A stretch of DNA of 64,000 bases from Bacteroides stercorirosoris (GCF_900142015.1 NZ_FQZN01000007.1:62001-126000), one strand, 5' to 3'. Counted from the stretch's first letter, positions 9,053 through 19,011 are shown. The notes: generated by a model not told the origin, from the letters alone. Numbers and translations: made by a program.

Positions 9053-9997
9053 ATGAAAAAGATAAAATATATAAGTATAGGCCTTTTAGCTGCCTTTTTT
9101 ATGGGGTCATGTGAAAAGATGGAGGTTGATTATGACGCTATTCCAGTTGGAGATGATATGGCTCAGTTCCAAATAGGCCACTATACACCGGTAGCCTCTT
9201 CGGCTGAAAACAATATCTATAAGGTAGAGTTGGATGGGAAGCTTCTGGCTAATAGTACCAATGTGTTGAAATACTATAACACAATTCCCGGTGCGGGCAG
9301 ATTCTATTATTCCAAACCGGGTAAAGTGAATCTGAAGTTGTATCAAGGTACCGATTTAAAGTTGGTGTTCGATCAGGATGTTACCTTAATTAAAGGGAAA
9401 CAGAATGTTATCATACATGATTATAATGCCAATCCGCTTATCTTGGAACGCAATTTTGACATTCCTTATCCGCTGGACCCGTCTAAAGCAACTTTTGATA
9501 CAGATACCATTGCCTATATTCGTTTCGTCAACTTAATGTATGAATCAGAAGGACATCCTACGGCTATGAAATTGCAATATCAGTATCAGTATACCTTGCA
9601 TCCGCTTTATACAAATGCAGATAAAGATGCCGGTCTCATTCCTGACGGAAAGAAAGTGGGAGACGCAACTGGAGATGCGACTAAGAGTGCATGGCTCAAT
9701 TTGGGTACACCAGTCGCTTTCGGCGAAAGCACAGGCTTCCAGCAAGTACCTGTTAAAAAGACAACCTACATTGCACAGGGAGCTGCCCGTATTGATTTTC
9801 GTATTGTAGTGACGGCGGCGAATGGTGGTGTACCCGGAGAAACGGTCATGGATGATGTGGACTGGTTGCTGAAAATCAATGGTAAGTTCTATACAGATTA
9901 TTGGACCATTACCACTGGTCGGTATACCACTCATTACTTTGCTGGTATTCGTAGTAAAGCAACTTTTGCAAGAGCATACAGTTATGCGGAACACTAA
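9053..9997 (+). CDS. Lipoprotein with DUF4397-like repeats, third gene of the SusC/D operon
   Basis: I start this gene at 9053 because MKKIKYISIGLLAAFFMGSC is a good lipoprotein signal; an ATG at 9026 overlapping the susD stop would add nine residues in front and weaken it. The product is 314 residues. Two segments resemble DUF4397-type beta-sandwiches: residues about 35-145 (YKVELDGKLLANSTNVLKYY, GKVNLKLYQGTDLKLVFDQ) and a second part starting IAYIRFVNLMYESEG. Such third-position lipoproteins in SusC/D operons are often surface ligand binders. That role is inference from position; the ligand is unknown. The transcript probably ends at the hairpin at 10084-10124. Confidence 0.7.
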   Translation: MKKIKYISIGLLAAFFMGSCEKMEVDYDAIPVGDDMAQFQIGHYTPVASSAENNIYKVELDGKLLANSTNVLKYYNTIPGAGRFYYSKPGKVNLKLYQGTDLKLVFDQDVTLIKGKQNVIIHDYNANPLILERNFDIPYPLDPSKATFDTDTIAYIRFVNLMYESEGHPTAMKLQYQYQYTLHPLYTNADKDAGLIPDGKKVGDATGDATKSAWLNLGTPVAFGESTGFQQVPVKKTTYIAQGAARIDFRIVVTAANGGVPGETVMDDVDWLLKINGKFYTDYWTITTGRYTTHYFAGIRSKATFARAYSYAEH

Positions 9998-10083
9998 AGA
10001 GTAAATAGTTTTAAAGGCATTTTAGAAGAACTTCCAGGTATTTGAAAAGTATAAAAGGGAGCCTGAATAGAATATTGTATGTG

Positions 10084-10124
10084 AAAAGAGGGTTGACTAT
10101 TTAAAAAGTCAACCCTCTTTTTAT
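10084..10124 (+). terminator. Rho-independent terminator of the 3918-9997 operon
   Basis: A long stem (AAAAGAGGGTTGACT against AGTCAACCCTCTTTTT) with a short A/T-rich loop ends in a run of T, 87 bases after the lipoprotein stop. The rest of 9998-10443 is AT-rich without a recognisable gene or repeat. Confidence 0.85.
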
Positions 10125-10443
10125 TGTTAACTCCATATGCATATTGTTCCGTCATATTTCTGGTGAGAATTCTTCAAAAAAATATTTAGCACGATTACGT
10201 TAATCTTATTTTCCACGTGGTTAGTTGGATTACTATTTATGTCTTCTCAATAATAGAATCTCATAAATTATTTATAGCACTATAAAATAAATCTCGTTTA
10301 ATTAAATGTTCACTAATTTAAGAGCCATTTTATTATTGTAAAGATAAGCAGTAAAAGACAATAAATAAATGTTCGTGCAATGAATATTAGTTTGAATATT
10401 ATTTGTGCTATTATTACATAATTTTTACTGTAAAAATATAGGC

Positions 10444-10642
10444 AATGTTCTCTTGGAACTTGGTTTGTACTTAAAAAGAATAAGAGAGATAAAATATAAG
10501 TTAAACCTATAAATAGAGAAAACGCCTATGGAACAGAAACTTACCTGATAGAAGAAATAGCTAAGACTATTTCTATACTGACTATCCTTACCCGGATTTT
10601 TGAGAAAACTATTTTGATTAACAACAAAATCATCAATCTTTT
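10444..10642 (+). promoter_or_regulatory. Conserved structured susC leader, copy C
   Basis: It contains TTCTCTTGGAACTTGG (10448-10463), AAGAGAGATAAAA, ATAAGTTAAACCTA, GCCTATGGAACAG (10524-10536), a hairpin at 10553-10574 with perfect 8-bp arms AGAAATAG and CTATTTCT, and AACAAAATCATCAA, then the used start ATGAATGAAGATCGC at 10643. The distance from hairpin to ATG is 68 bases, against 68 in copy A and 66 in copy B. This copy is very close to copy A. Confidence 0.75.
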
Positions 10643-13600
10643 ATGAATGAAGATCGCAAAAAAAGAGGATTAACACATAGCAAATTCCTCACGGCAGTGG
10701 CTATTAGTGCACTGCTTTTGAACAGCGGTAATATACTGGCTACTCAAGTTGCCTCAGACAGTTCCTTGGAAGTGGCGGAACAACTGCAAGCCCAGACCGT
10801 TAATGGCTTGATTGTAGATGCCAATGGCGAACCGGTAATCGGAGCCAGTGTCATAGAAAAAGGGACCACTAATGGTGGTATTACTGATATTAATGGTAAA
10901 TTTACGTTGACAGTAAAGCCGGGAGCCATTCTGAGAATTTCTTATATAGGTTTTCAGACCCAAGAAGTAAAAGCTACCAGAACTATGAAAATCACTTTGA
11001 AAGAAGATAGTGAATTACTGGAAGAAGTAGTAGTGGTGGGTTATGGTACGCAAAAGAAAGCTAACCTGACGGGAGCAGTGGCAACAGTCGATGTGAATAA
11101 AACATTGGATAGCCGCCCTATTGCGGATATTGGCCGTGGACTGCAAGGAGCTGTAGCGGGAGTCAATATTACTATTCCGACGGGTGAGGTCGGCTCAGAT
11201 CCTTTAATCAAGATTCGTGGTCAGGTTGGGTCTATTTCAGGAAGTAACGCACCACTTATCTTATTGGATAATGTGGAAATCCCAAGTATCCAGATGGTGA
11301 ATCCTAATGACATCCAGTCTATTTCGGTATTGAAAGATGCGGCTTCATCTTCTATTTACGGTTCAAAAGCTGCGTTTGGTGTGATTCTGATAACCACGAA
11401 ATCGGGAGCGCAAAATGAAAAGTTTGAAATAAGCTATTCTAATAACTTCTCCTGGCAGGATCCGGCTAAGAAAATTGAGATAGGCGGTATAGAAGCCTTG
11501 CAATATACCTTGGATGCACAGAACAACAGAAGAGAGCCAATGCCGGCCGGTGGTTTCTGGCGCATCAGTCCTGAGAGTTTGGAAAAAGCCATCGAGTGGC
11601 AAAATATGTATGGTGGAAAAGTAAAATGGAATGATCCGGTGGTGTATGGGCGCGACTGGTACTATGATGGAAAAGACAAGTATGGTTATAGGCTTTATGA
11701 TGGTGCCAAAGCTATGATTAAAAACTGGACGCCGACAATGACACATAACCTGTCCGTAAATGGTAAGAGTGGTAAGACCAGCTATAACATCGGATTAGGC
11801 TATCTGGATCAGAGCGGTATGTCGAGAACTGCCAAGGAAGATGATTTCAAACGATATAATGCTTCGGTCAGTGTTACTTCGGAAATTAACAAGTATATTA
11901 CTGTAAGAGCAAGTTCTATCTATTCTGATCGTAATAAACGTTATCCGGGAATCGGAAATACGACTGCCGACCCGTGGCTGTATCTTTATCGTTGGAGCCC
12001 GTTGATGCCTATGGGAGTAACGGAAAATGGTAATCCTTTGAAAGAACCCACTTATGAAATGGCAGCTGCCAATACGGATAACTTACAGAATAAGTATTAT
12101 AACATCAATTTAGGATTTACTCTGAATCTGACCAAAAACTGGGATGTAAAGTTTGACTATACGTATGACAGGCAAACTACGGAAACCAATTCCTCGGTAA
12201 TGCAATATGAAGCAGGAGAGATGTGGTATGCTCCTACTGCCTGGATAGAAAATGGTAATCAAGTGTATGTTAACGAACAAGGGGAAAGAGTGGATACCGG
12301 TGGAATGCAGGCATATCGTTTCCCGGTGGGAAAATACTACAACAGTTCCGGTCCCAGCACCAGCCAGGTAGGAAACAATAGCAAATCTATAGATAACAAT
12401 ACTTTTAATGTTTATACCACCTACAACTTATTGTTAGGCGCGGAAAAGCAACATGCTTTCAAGATAATGGCAGGTATGAACAGGGTTACCAACAAATGGA
12501 GCTCATATAAGGGATGGAAAACAAATCTGATTGACTTGGCTAACCCCCAATTTCCATTGGCATCCGGCGATCAGTTTATTGAAGGAAACCGTAACTGGGA
12601 GGCTCAGTTGGGCTTTTTCGGACGTCTCAACTATTCTTTTGAAGATAGATATTTCGTTGAGGCTAACATACGTCGGGATGGTTCATCTAAGTTCCCTAAG
12701 GATTTGCAATGGAAATGGTTCCCTTCTTTCTCTGCCGGTTGGGTATTTACCAATGAAAAGTTTATGGAACCGATTAATAATATCTTAAGTTTCGGTAAGT
12801 TCAGAGCTTCATGGGGTAGTATCGGTGACCAATCTGTTTCAAACACTCTGTATAAATCAATTCTATCAGACGGACAATCATCATGGCTGGATGGAAGTGG
12901 AAACAAAATGCCGATGTTCGGCACTCCGTCATTAGTCGACAGTGATATTAGCTGGCAGCAGATTGAAACACTGGACTTTGGTGTTGACCTCAGATTTTTT
13001 AATAATAAATTGGGTTTAACTTTCGACTGGTACCAACGCGATACGAAGAATATGATTATTCCCGGCGAAAGTCTGCCGGTGACTCTTGGTGCTGATGCAC
13101 CCAGAGGTAACTATGGTAGTTTGAGAACTAAGGGATGGGAATTGTCGGCTGACTTCAATCACCGTTTTGCTAACGGGATCGGTATTAATGTAATGGCGTC
13201 TATATCTGATGCTACCACTTTCATTACGAAAGGTGCTGACTATCTGACTCCTTGGGAAGACCGCAGTTTGGGTACTACCTACTCAACAGGAAGACGTTAT
13301 GGCGATATTTATGGTTTTGTGACGGACAGATTGTTCCAAAAAGAAGATTTTGTATATGGAGCAGACGGGCAAATTGAAAAGATTGTCGTCATTTATAATG
13401 GAACTGCCCGTACTACTAATAAGCAATCTTCGGCATATCCGGTTTATCAGGTGCACTATGAAGATGGAAACAAGTTGATCTTTTCTCCTGGTGACACTAA
13501 GTTTGTGGATCTTGATGGCGATGGTTACATTACTCCGGGAACTAATACAAATGGTAATCCCGGTGACTTGACAGTTATCGGCAACACGACTCCCCGTTAT

Positions 13601-14122
13601 GAATATAGCTTCAGATTGGGAGCAGACTATAAGGGTATTGATTTCTCTATCTACTTCCAGGGTATTGGAAAACGTAAAATCTGGGGTAGTGGTCAGTTGG
13701 CAATTCCCGGATATAATGCTAAGGAGGGTGCATTGCCCAAGACCTTTACAACTGATTATTGGACAGAAGAACGTACAAATGCTTTCTATCCCAGGGCATG
13801 GGACTTAGGTGGCAGCGATACAGGATTTGCCATGCAGAAACAATCCCGCTATTTGCTGGATATGTCTTATTTGAGAATTAAGAATATCACACTCGGATAT
13901 TCTGTTCCCAGAAACCTTCTGTCTAAAATATATCTGAGCAAGGCAAGAATTTATATGTCGTTGGAGAACTTCTTTACATTTGATAATCTGAGAGGATTGC
14001 CTATCGATCCGGAAGCCATATCAGGATATTCAATGTTCTCAACTAGCTATAATCTCGGACGTACCGGTACGGGTACCCCTGTATTCAAAAGCTTATCATG
14101 CGGTGTTCAATTAACCTTCTAA
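10643..14122 (+). CDS. SusC/RagA-type TonB-dependent outer-membrane receptor
   Basis: A complete 1159-residue SusC homologue, longer than average. The N-terminus MNEDRKKRGLTHSKFLTAV begins at the conserved leader ATG; a hydrophobic signal core follows (about residues 14-30). Next come the regulatory-like domain (VNGLIVDANGEPVIGASV, about 53-130), a clear TonB box (EEVVVVGYGTQKK), the plug (NAPLILLDNVEIPS, ISVLKDAASSSIYGSKAA) and the barrel, ending CGVQLTF. It is followed 12 bases later by susD and then by a DUF4623-like lipoprotein and a GHL10 hydrolase. That gene set suggests a glycan target, possibly one containing amino sugars. Its 5' leader is shared with the susC genes at 1248 (minus) and 3918. 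Confidence 0.95.
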   Translation: MNEDRKKRGLTHSKFLTAVAISALLLNSGNILATQVASDSSLEVAEQLQAQTVNGLIVDANGEPVIGASVIEKGTTNGGITDINGKFTLTVKPGAILRISYIGFQTQEVKATRTMKITLKEDSELLEEVVVVGYGTQKKANLTGAVATVDVNKTLDSRPIADIGRGLQGAVAGVNITIPTGEVGSDPLIKIRGQVGSISGSNAPLILLDNVEIPSIQMVNPNDIQSISVLKDAASSSIYGSKAAFGVILITTKSGAQNEKFEISYSNNFSWQDPAKKIEIGGIEALQYTLDAQNNRREPMPAGGFWRISPESLEKAIEWQNMYGGKVKWNDPVVYGRDWYYDGKDKYGYRLYDGAKAMIKNWTPTMTHNLSVNGKSGKTSYNIGLGYLDQSGMSRTAKEDDFKRYNASVSVTSEINKYITVRASSIYSDRNKRYPGIGNTTADPWLYLYRWSPLMPMGVTENGNPLKEPTYEMAAANTDNLQNKYYNINLGFTLNLTKNWDVKFDYTYDRQTTETNSSVMQYEAGEMWYAPTAWIENGNQVYVNEQGERVDTGGMQAYRFPVGKYYNSSGPSTSQVGNNSKSIDNNTFNVYTTYNLLLGAEKQHAFKIMAGMNRVTNKWSSYKGWKTNLIDLANPQFPLASGDQFIEGNRNWEAQLGFFGRLNYSFEDRYFVEANIRRDGSSKFPKDLQWKWFPSFSAGWVFTNEKFMEPINNILSFGKFRASWGSIGDQSVSNTLYKSILSDGQSSWLDGSGNKMPMFGTPSLVDSDISWQQIETLDFGVDLRFFNNKLGLTFDWYQRDTKNMIIPGESLPVTLGADAPRGNYGSLRTKGWELSADFNHRFANGIGINVMASISDATTFITKGADYLTPWEDRSLGTTYSTGRRYGDIYGFVTDRLFQKEDFVYGADGQIEKIVVIYNGTARTTNKQSSAYPVYQVHYEDGNKLIFSPGDTKFVDLDGDGYITPGTNTNGNPGDLTVIGNTTPRYEYSFRLGADYKGIDFSIYFQGIGKRKIWGSGQLAIPGYNAKEGALPKTFTTDYWTEERTNAFYPRAWDLGGSDTGFAMQKQSRYLLDMSYLRIKNITLGYSVPRNLLSKIYLSKARIYMSLENFFTFDNLRGLPIDPEAISGYSMFSTSYNLGRTGTGTPVFKSLSCGVQLTF

Positions 14123-14134
14123 AATAGAATTATT

Positions 14135-16000
14135 ATGAAATTGAAGATATTTATAATTTTAGCCGGTATCGTTTTATTGTTTACGAACTGTAATGATGTG
14201 CTCGATCGCCCGTCATTGACTACGGCTGAGGATGATGCGTATTGGACCAACGAAGATAGAGTGCGTCTGTATGCCAATGCTTTTTATACAAACTTTTTTG
14301 TAGGATATGGGCTTAAGTATACAACGACTTATGCGCCTAACGCTAACTATACATTTAATGATGATGCGGTGAGAATGTCCACTCAGACACAATTCGGCCG
14401 TTCGGTTCCTACTTCCAAAGGAAGCACGAGCCTGGATATGATGTGGCAGAGTGAATTTACCGGCCCTACCTGGAATTTTGCCTGGGTAAGAAAAGCAAAT
14501 GTCATGATCGACCGCATTAGCAACCTGATGCCGGAAATATTGACAGGTGAGCAATATAATCACTGGACCGGGATCGGGCGTTTTTTCAGAGGATTGGAAT
14601 ATGCCCGTTTGGTGAACGTATTTGGCGATGTCCCTTATTATGACACAGAGGTGAAAAACACGGATAAAGATGCTCTGTACAAGGATCGCACTCCGCGAAA
14701 TGAGGTAATGGATGCCGTTTACAATGACTTTGACTATGCGATGCAGAATGTCCGCCTGAATGACGGGGGACAATACGTGAATCGTTATGTGGTAGCCGCT
14801 ATGGTTTCAAGATGGGCATTGTTTGAAGCAAGCTGGCAAAAGTATTATTATAAAAATAATGAGCGTGCCAAGAAATTCTTTGATCAGGCTGTTACTGCTG
14901 CGGAAATAGTTATAAATAGTGGAAAATATGGTATCGTTGAGGATTTTCGTAAATTGTTTGGTTCTACAGACCTAACCAATAGCAAGGATTGCATCTTGTA
15001 TCGGAAATATGATGCCGCCCAAAACATTACGCATTCTATTGCATCGACCTGTAATATGAATGACCCTACTGATGTAGGGCCGAATCTGGATTTGATCAAG
15101 GCGTTCATTTGTACGGATGGTAAAGATTGGCAGACTTCTTCTTTGGAAAATGCGAGTGATTTTACCCTTAGTAATTTGATTAAGACAAGAGATTCACGCT
15201 TTGAAGCCAGTTTCTATAATAAGCCTACTCCGAGAGCAAAGAGTTGCTATCTGTATGTGACGAAATTTATCCCACGGAGTGCCTTGAGTTATATTGAAAG
15301 CGGTGGCTCTCCGGCAGCAGAGTTCCAAAGCGAAAAAAACACTACCGGATATCCGGTATTGCGTTATGCAGAAGTCCTGTTGAACTGGATTGAGGCTAAA
15401 GCCGAACTTGCTACACTGGGTGGAAAGGAAGTTTCTCAGACCGAAATAGATGAGTCCATCAATAAGATCCGTAACAGGCCGATAGCAGAAGAAGCAAAAG
15501 CTTTAGGGGTTACAAGAACAGCTGATTTGAAGCTGGATGCACTTCCTCTGGATCCGGACAGAGACCCGACAGTGTCAGCGTTACTTTGGGAAATCAGACG
15601 GGAGAGAAGAATGGAGTTTGCATTTGAGTACTCACGCATCGTCGACTTGAGGCGTTGGAAAAAACTGGAATATATGGATACCGATAAGAACGAAGATTTA
15701 TTGATTGGTACCTGGGTTAATTTCAACGATGAAGTAAAAAGTGAGTTGAAAGACGAGAATAAAGGAAAACTCAGAGTGATGGCTAAGGATGGAAGCTTTA
15801 CCGTATATGATGGAACCAACGCTGCCAAAATGAATGGTTTCTTCTATCCTACACAGAATCAGGGTAGATTACCGTTCCTGAATGTTCCCAATGTCAATCC
15901 GTATCTTTCTCCTATCGGTACGAACCAGATTGCGGATTATAAAAATAAAGGATATACTTTGACTCAGACAGAAGGTTGGCCGACCGGCATAAACCAATGA
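14135..16000 (+). CDS. SusD/RagB-family nutrient-binding lipoprotein
   Basis: A 621-residue surface lipoprotein partner of the preceding SusC. The signal ends before a Cys (GIVLLFTNC) followed by NDVLDRPSLTT, the usual RagB/SusD start. The helical TPR scaffold is visible (WTGIGRFFRGLEYARLVNVFGDVPYY, VLRYAEVLLNWIEAKAEL), as is the C-terminal SusD pattern INKIRNRP and LLWEIRRERRMEFAFEYSRIVDLRRWKK in two parts. All conserved blocks are intact. Ligand unknown. Confidence 0.95.
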   Translation: MKLKIFIILAGIVLLFTNCNDVLDRPSLTTAEDDAYWTNEDRVRLYANAFYTNFFVGYGLKYTTTYAPNANYTFNDDAVRMSTQTQFGRSVPTSKGSTSLDMMWQSEFTGPTWNFAWVRKANVMIDRISNLMPEILTGEQYNHWTGIGRFFRGLEYARLVNVFGDVPYYDTEVKNTDKDALYKDRTPRNEVMDAVYNDFDYAMQNVRLNDGGQYVNRYVVAAMVSRWALFEASWQKYYYKNNERAKKFFDQAVTAAEIVINSGKYGIVEDFRKLFGSTDLTNSKDCILYRKYDAAQNITHSIASTCNMNDPTDVGPNLDLIKAFICTDGKDWQTSSLENASDFTLSNLIKTRDSRFEASFYNKPTPRAKSCYLYVTKFIPRSALSYIESGGSPAAEFQSEKNTTGYPVLRYAEVLLNWIEAKAELATLGGKEVSQTEIDESINKIRNRPIAEEAKALGVTRTADLKLDALPLDPDRDPTVSALLWEIRRERRMEFAFEYSRIVDLRRWKKLEYMDTDKNEDLLIGTWVNFNDEVKSELKDENKGKLRVMAKDGSFTVYDGTNAAKMNGFFYPTQNQGRLPFLNVPNVNPYLSPIGTNQIADYKNKGYTLTQTEGWPTGINQ

Positions 16001-16049
16001 CATGAGTTAGTGAGATCATGGAAATTATTTAAAACTAAAACATGAGATT

Positions 16050-17462
16050 ATGCATAAATTAATAAGAAATATAGGTTTTCTGACTGTATTGCTGGGGCTT
16101 GGCCTGGTTTCCTGTGATGAGGATTATCCTAAAAGCCATATAGCACCTTATGATACCGAGATTCTCTCCATAAAAATAGTAAATGCAGGGGCAGACGGCA
16201 ATACAGTGGTGGAAGGGACAATTGATGAAGACAATAAGATGATCAATTTCCCTCGTTTGGATATGACAACAAACTTCTCTGCTATAAGTCTGGAAGCAAA
16301 GCTCTCCGAAGGGGCTGCTCTTCAGAATTCGGTATTGGATTTCTCTATGGATGAGGAAACGGCTTCTAAGACTCTGGTTCTTCGGATAGTCAATCAGAAG
16401 AGATATAAAGAGTATTTTATAAGAGTCAGAAAAAGAATTCCTGTGTATGGAGCTGATTTTGAAAAGCCGACGGTATACGATTTTTCAGGTGACCATATTT
16501 ATCCGGATTACGGTTCGCTGATGACAAGATGTGCATCTTATGATGGTGAACATGTGTTGGTTGTCAGCAGGAAAACCGCTCCTCATCTTCTTAAGGTATC
16601 TGACCTGAAGAGTGGAGAAATCAAACCGATAATGCTGGATCTTACAGGTGTAACAGGTGGAACTTACTCTTATAATATGGGAGCACTGGTAAACGGTCAT
16701 GTATATATTGCAACATTGTCTGGTTCCCAGGCATCACCTTTGAAAATATATTATTGGGATACACCGGCTTCTGCACCTGAAGTAGTTGCCAATATCAATG
16801 TTGCCGATATTCCCGGAGCTGGAAACCGGCATGGAGATAACATCTCAGTCAACATTGATAAAAATGGAAACGGATTTATTTTCTTTGGTGATAATGCGTC
16901 TACTAAGTTCTTGAGACTGACTGTTAGCAACCATAAGACAATTGACTCGCCTAAAGTGCTGACTTCAAGTTCAGATGCAGGAATGGTTACTAATGTGTTC
17001 AGAATAGAAGATACGGATCAGTATGTATGGTCAGGGTTGAGGTTGCCTGTTACATTGGTGGATGAGTCTCTTGGAGAAAAGTATAAAATGAATAAAGATC
17101 ATTTGGCGATAGAAGCTGTTGCTCCGAGAATATTTACCTTTAATGATGAGCGTTATCTGATGGTTTGTACGGCAGGACATGGTTCTGCTTCTAAGGCAAC
17201 GCCTTCTTTAGTTGTCTATAATCTGACAAAGGGAAGCACGGTAGAAGAAGCGATGCAAAAGTTTGATGAAGGGGATAATCATAATCCGGACTATACATTT
17301 ATTTTAGGTGGAAGTGGTAATGGAGCGGCTCTTGCACAAACAGATTATCACATAGAAAAAGATGCAAACGGCAAAGATGCTAAACTTTGCATTTTCGGAT
17401 CACGTACTGATTCAGGGTTTGTAATCTGCGAGTTTCCAATCAAGCAGGAGGAGGAAGACTGA
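16050..17462 (+). CDS. Lipoprotein with DUF5018-like start and DUF4623-like body
   Basis: A 470-residue predicted lipoprotein (signal ending LGLGLVSC, then DEDYPKSHIAPY). Residues about 30-135 look like a DUF5018-type beta domain (ILSIKIVNAG, LSEGAALQNSVLDFSMDEET, LRIVNQKRYKEYFIRVRKR). The remaining 330 residues resemble DUF4623, a repeat-rich fold that may be a beta-propeller (GGTYSYNMGALVNGHVYIA, NGFIFFGDNAST, GHGSASKATPSLVVYNL). Function unknown; the place between susD and a GHL10 hydrolase suggests a surface glycan-binding role. The family names are from memory of the sequence style and were not checked by search. Confidence 0.65.
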   Translation: MHKLIRNIGFLTVLLGLGLVSCDEDYPKSHIAPYDTEILSIKIVNAGADGNTVVEGTIDEDNKMINFPRLDMTTNFSAISLEAKLSEGAALQNSVLDFSMDEETASKTLVLRIVNQKRYKEYFIRVRKRIPVYGADFEKPTVYDFSGDHIYPDYGSLMTRCASYDGEHVLVVSRKTAPHLLKVSDLKSGEIKPIMLDLTGVTGGTYSYNMGALVNGHVYIATLSGSQASPLKIYYWDTPASAPEVVANINVADIPGAGNRHGDNISVNIDKNGNGFIFFGDNASTKFLRLTVSNHKTIDSPKVLTSSSDAGMVTNVFRIEDTDQYVWSGLRLPVTLVDESLGEKYKMNKDHLAIEAVAPRIFTFNDERYLMVCTAGHGSASKATPSLVVYNLTKGSTVEEAMQKFDEGDNHNPDYTFILGGSGNGAALAQTDYHIEKDANGKDAKLCIFGSRTDSGFVICEFPIKQEEED

Positions 17463-17504
17463 TGGCTTCTCCGGTTGAATTGAACTAATTATAGTATAAA
17501 CATG

Positions 17505-17538
17505 GGAGTCGTCTGATAAGTGAGGATTAGACGGCTCC
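17505..17538 (+). other. Intercistronic hairpin
   Basis: A 10-bp stem with one G-U pair (GGAGTCGTCT and AGACGGCTCC) and a 14-base loop lies between the DUF4623-like gene and the GHL10 gene. No T run follows, so it may act in mRNA processing or partial attenuation rather than full termination. Confidence 0.4.
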
Positions 17539-17556
17539 ATTATTCTGAATTAAGAA

Positions 17557-18996
17557 ATGAAATATTGGAAATATCTGACTTTGATTATCCTTATTGCTTT
17601 TGTAGCATCCTGTAGTAAGGACGATGATGACATTATACCGCCACCGGATGAGAACACGCCCTCGATCCTGCCTGAAAAAGAGCTAAGAGGAGTGTGGGTT
17701 ACCACAGCCTGGGGCATTGACTGGCCTATGGAGGAATACAATGCCGTTGCCCAGAAACGGAAGTATACTGACTATCTGGATTTGCTGGTCGAGAATAATA
17801 TGAATGCGATCTTTTTCCAGATTCGTGGGATGGCGGATGCTTTTTATGATTCGCAATATGAGTCGTGGAGTAAATACATCACAGGTACCGCCGGAGTTAA
17901 GCCGACTTATGATGTTTTGGGATTTCTTGTTGAAGAAGCTCACAAACGGAACATTCAGTTTCATGCCTGGCTGAATCCTTATCGAATTTCCACCCGGGCA
18001 AATAAAGGCTCGTCATTTCCTCAACTGGATCCTAAAATACCGGTGGAACTGACCAAGGATTACGAAAAAATCCGGATTTATAATCCGGCTCTACCGGAAG
18101 TACAGACCCGAATTACACAAATCGTTAAAGAGATTATTACTAAATATGATGTTGACGGTATCCATTTGGACGATTATTTTTATCCCTCATTAGAAGCATC
18201 CGAAAAGATGAATGATGATGCGGAATATGAAAAATATGGTAAAGATAAGTTCGATAATATTGCTGATTTCAGACGAAATAATGTAGACGTGGTAATACAG
18301 GATATCCAAAAGACTATTATCGGAACCCGTCCTGACGTGATATTCTCAGTTAGTCCTGCTGCAAATATGGATAGCAACTATAATACTTTGTTTGCAGATG
18401 TGAAGAAATGGTCGAAAGAAGGTTGGGTGGACGTTATAATTCCACAGCTATATTTCGCTACGGGCACAGAGGAAACCAGCTTCAATCAAAGACTGAATTT
18501 GTGGTCGCAACATATTTATGAGAATCATCTTTTAGTGGGATATGGTATCTATAAATTCGGTAATCCGGACTATGGCAGCAAATTCCAGTCATCTGATGAT
18601 TTGAAGAAGCAGTTTGATTTTGCGGGTACGAAACCTAAAGTGAAAGGAAGCGTACTGTATAGTGTCAAGTATTTGGTGGAAAACAAGGTAGGGATTATGA
18701 GTGTGATTAAAAGTGTATATAAAAATCTTGCTTTGCTTCCTTACTTGGGTAGAATCGCGACTGAGGAACCTAATGCCCCTACCAATGTCCGGGTGGATGG
18801 AAGCACTTTGTCATGGAGCGGAGTACAGGACGCTTATTATGCGGTGTATAAGAATAACGGGGCCGATCAGGTTGCTACCTTGGTTGGAATTACTAAAGAA
18901 ACCACGTTTCGGCTGACCGAAAAAGGAATCTATTTTGTCACTGCACTTAATAATAAAAATGCGGAGAGCGATTTATCGGATTCTGTGACTTATTAA
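17557..18996 (+). CDS. Family 10-like glycosyl hydrolase (GHL10, DUF187) lipoprotein
   Basis: A 479-residue lipoprotein (signal ending LIAFVASC, then SKDDDD). Residues about 42-360 carry a GHL10 TIM barrel: LRGVWVTTAWGIDWP at the start, NNMNAIFFQIRGMADAFY, then EAHKRNIQFHAWLNPYRIS, VDGIHLDDYFYP and VDVIIPQLYFA. The E. coli member of this family (DigH/YddW) acts on denuded peptidoglycan strands, so a GlcNAc/MurNAc polymer is a possible substrate; this is inference. A fibronectin-like C-terminal domain (about 400-479, APTNVRVDGSTLSWSGV) follows. It is the last gene of the operon and is closed by the terminator at 19012-19045. Confidence 0.88.
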   Translation: MKYWKYLTLIILIAFVASCSKDDDDIIPPPDENTPSILPEKELRGVWVTTAWGIDWPMEEYNAVAQKRKYTDYLDLLVENNMNAIFFQIRGMADAFYDSQYESWSKYITGTAGVKPTYDVLGFLVEEAHKRNIQFHAWLNPYRISTRANKGSSFPQLDPKIPVELTKDYEKIRIYNPALPEVQTRITQIVKEIITKYDVDGIHLDDYFYPSLEASEKMNDDAEYEKYGKDKFDNIADFRRNNVDVVIQDIQKTIIGTRPDVIFSVSPAANMDSNYNTLFADVKKWSKEGWVDVIIPQLYFATGTEETSFNQRLNLWSQHIYENHLLVGYGIYKFGNPDYGSKFQSSDDLKKQFDFAGTKPKVKGSVLYSVKYLVENKVGIMSVIKSVYKNLALLPYLGRIATEEPNAPTNVRVDGSTLSWSGVQDAYYAVYKNNGADQVATLVGITKETTFRLTEKGIYFVTALNNKNAESDLSDSVTY

Positions 18997-19011
18997 CAAT
19001 ATACAGACAAT

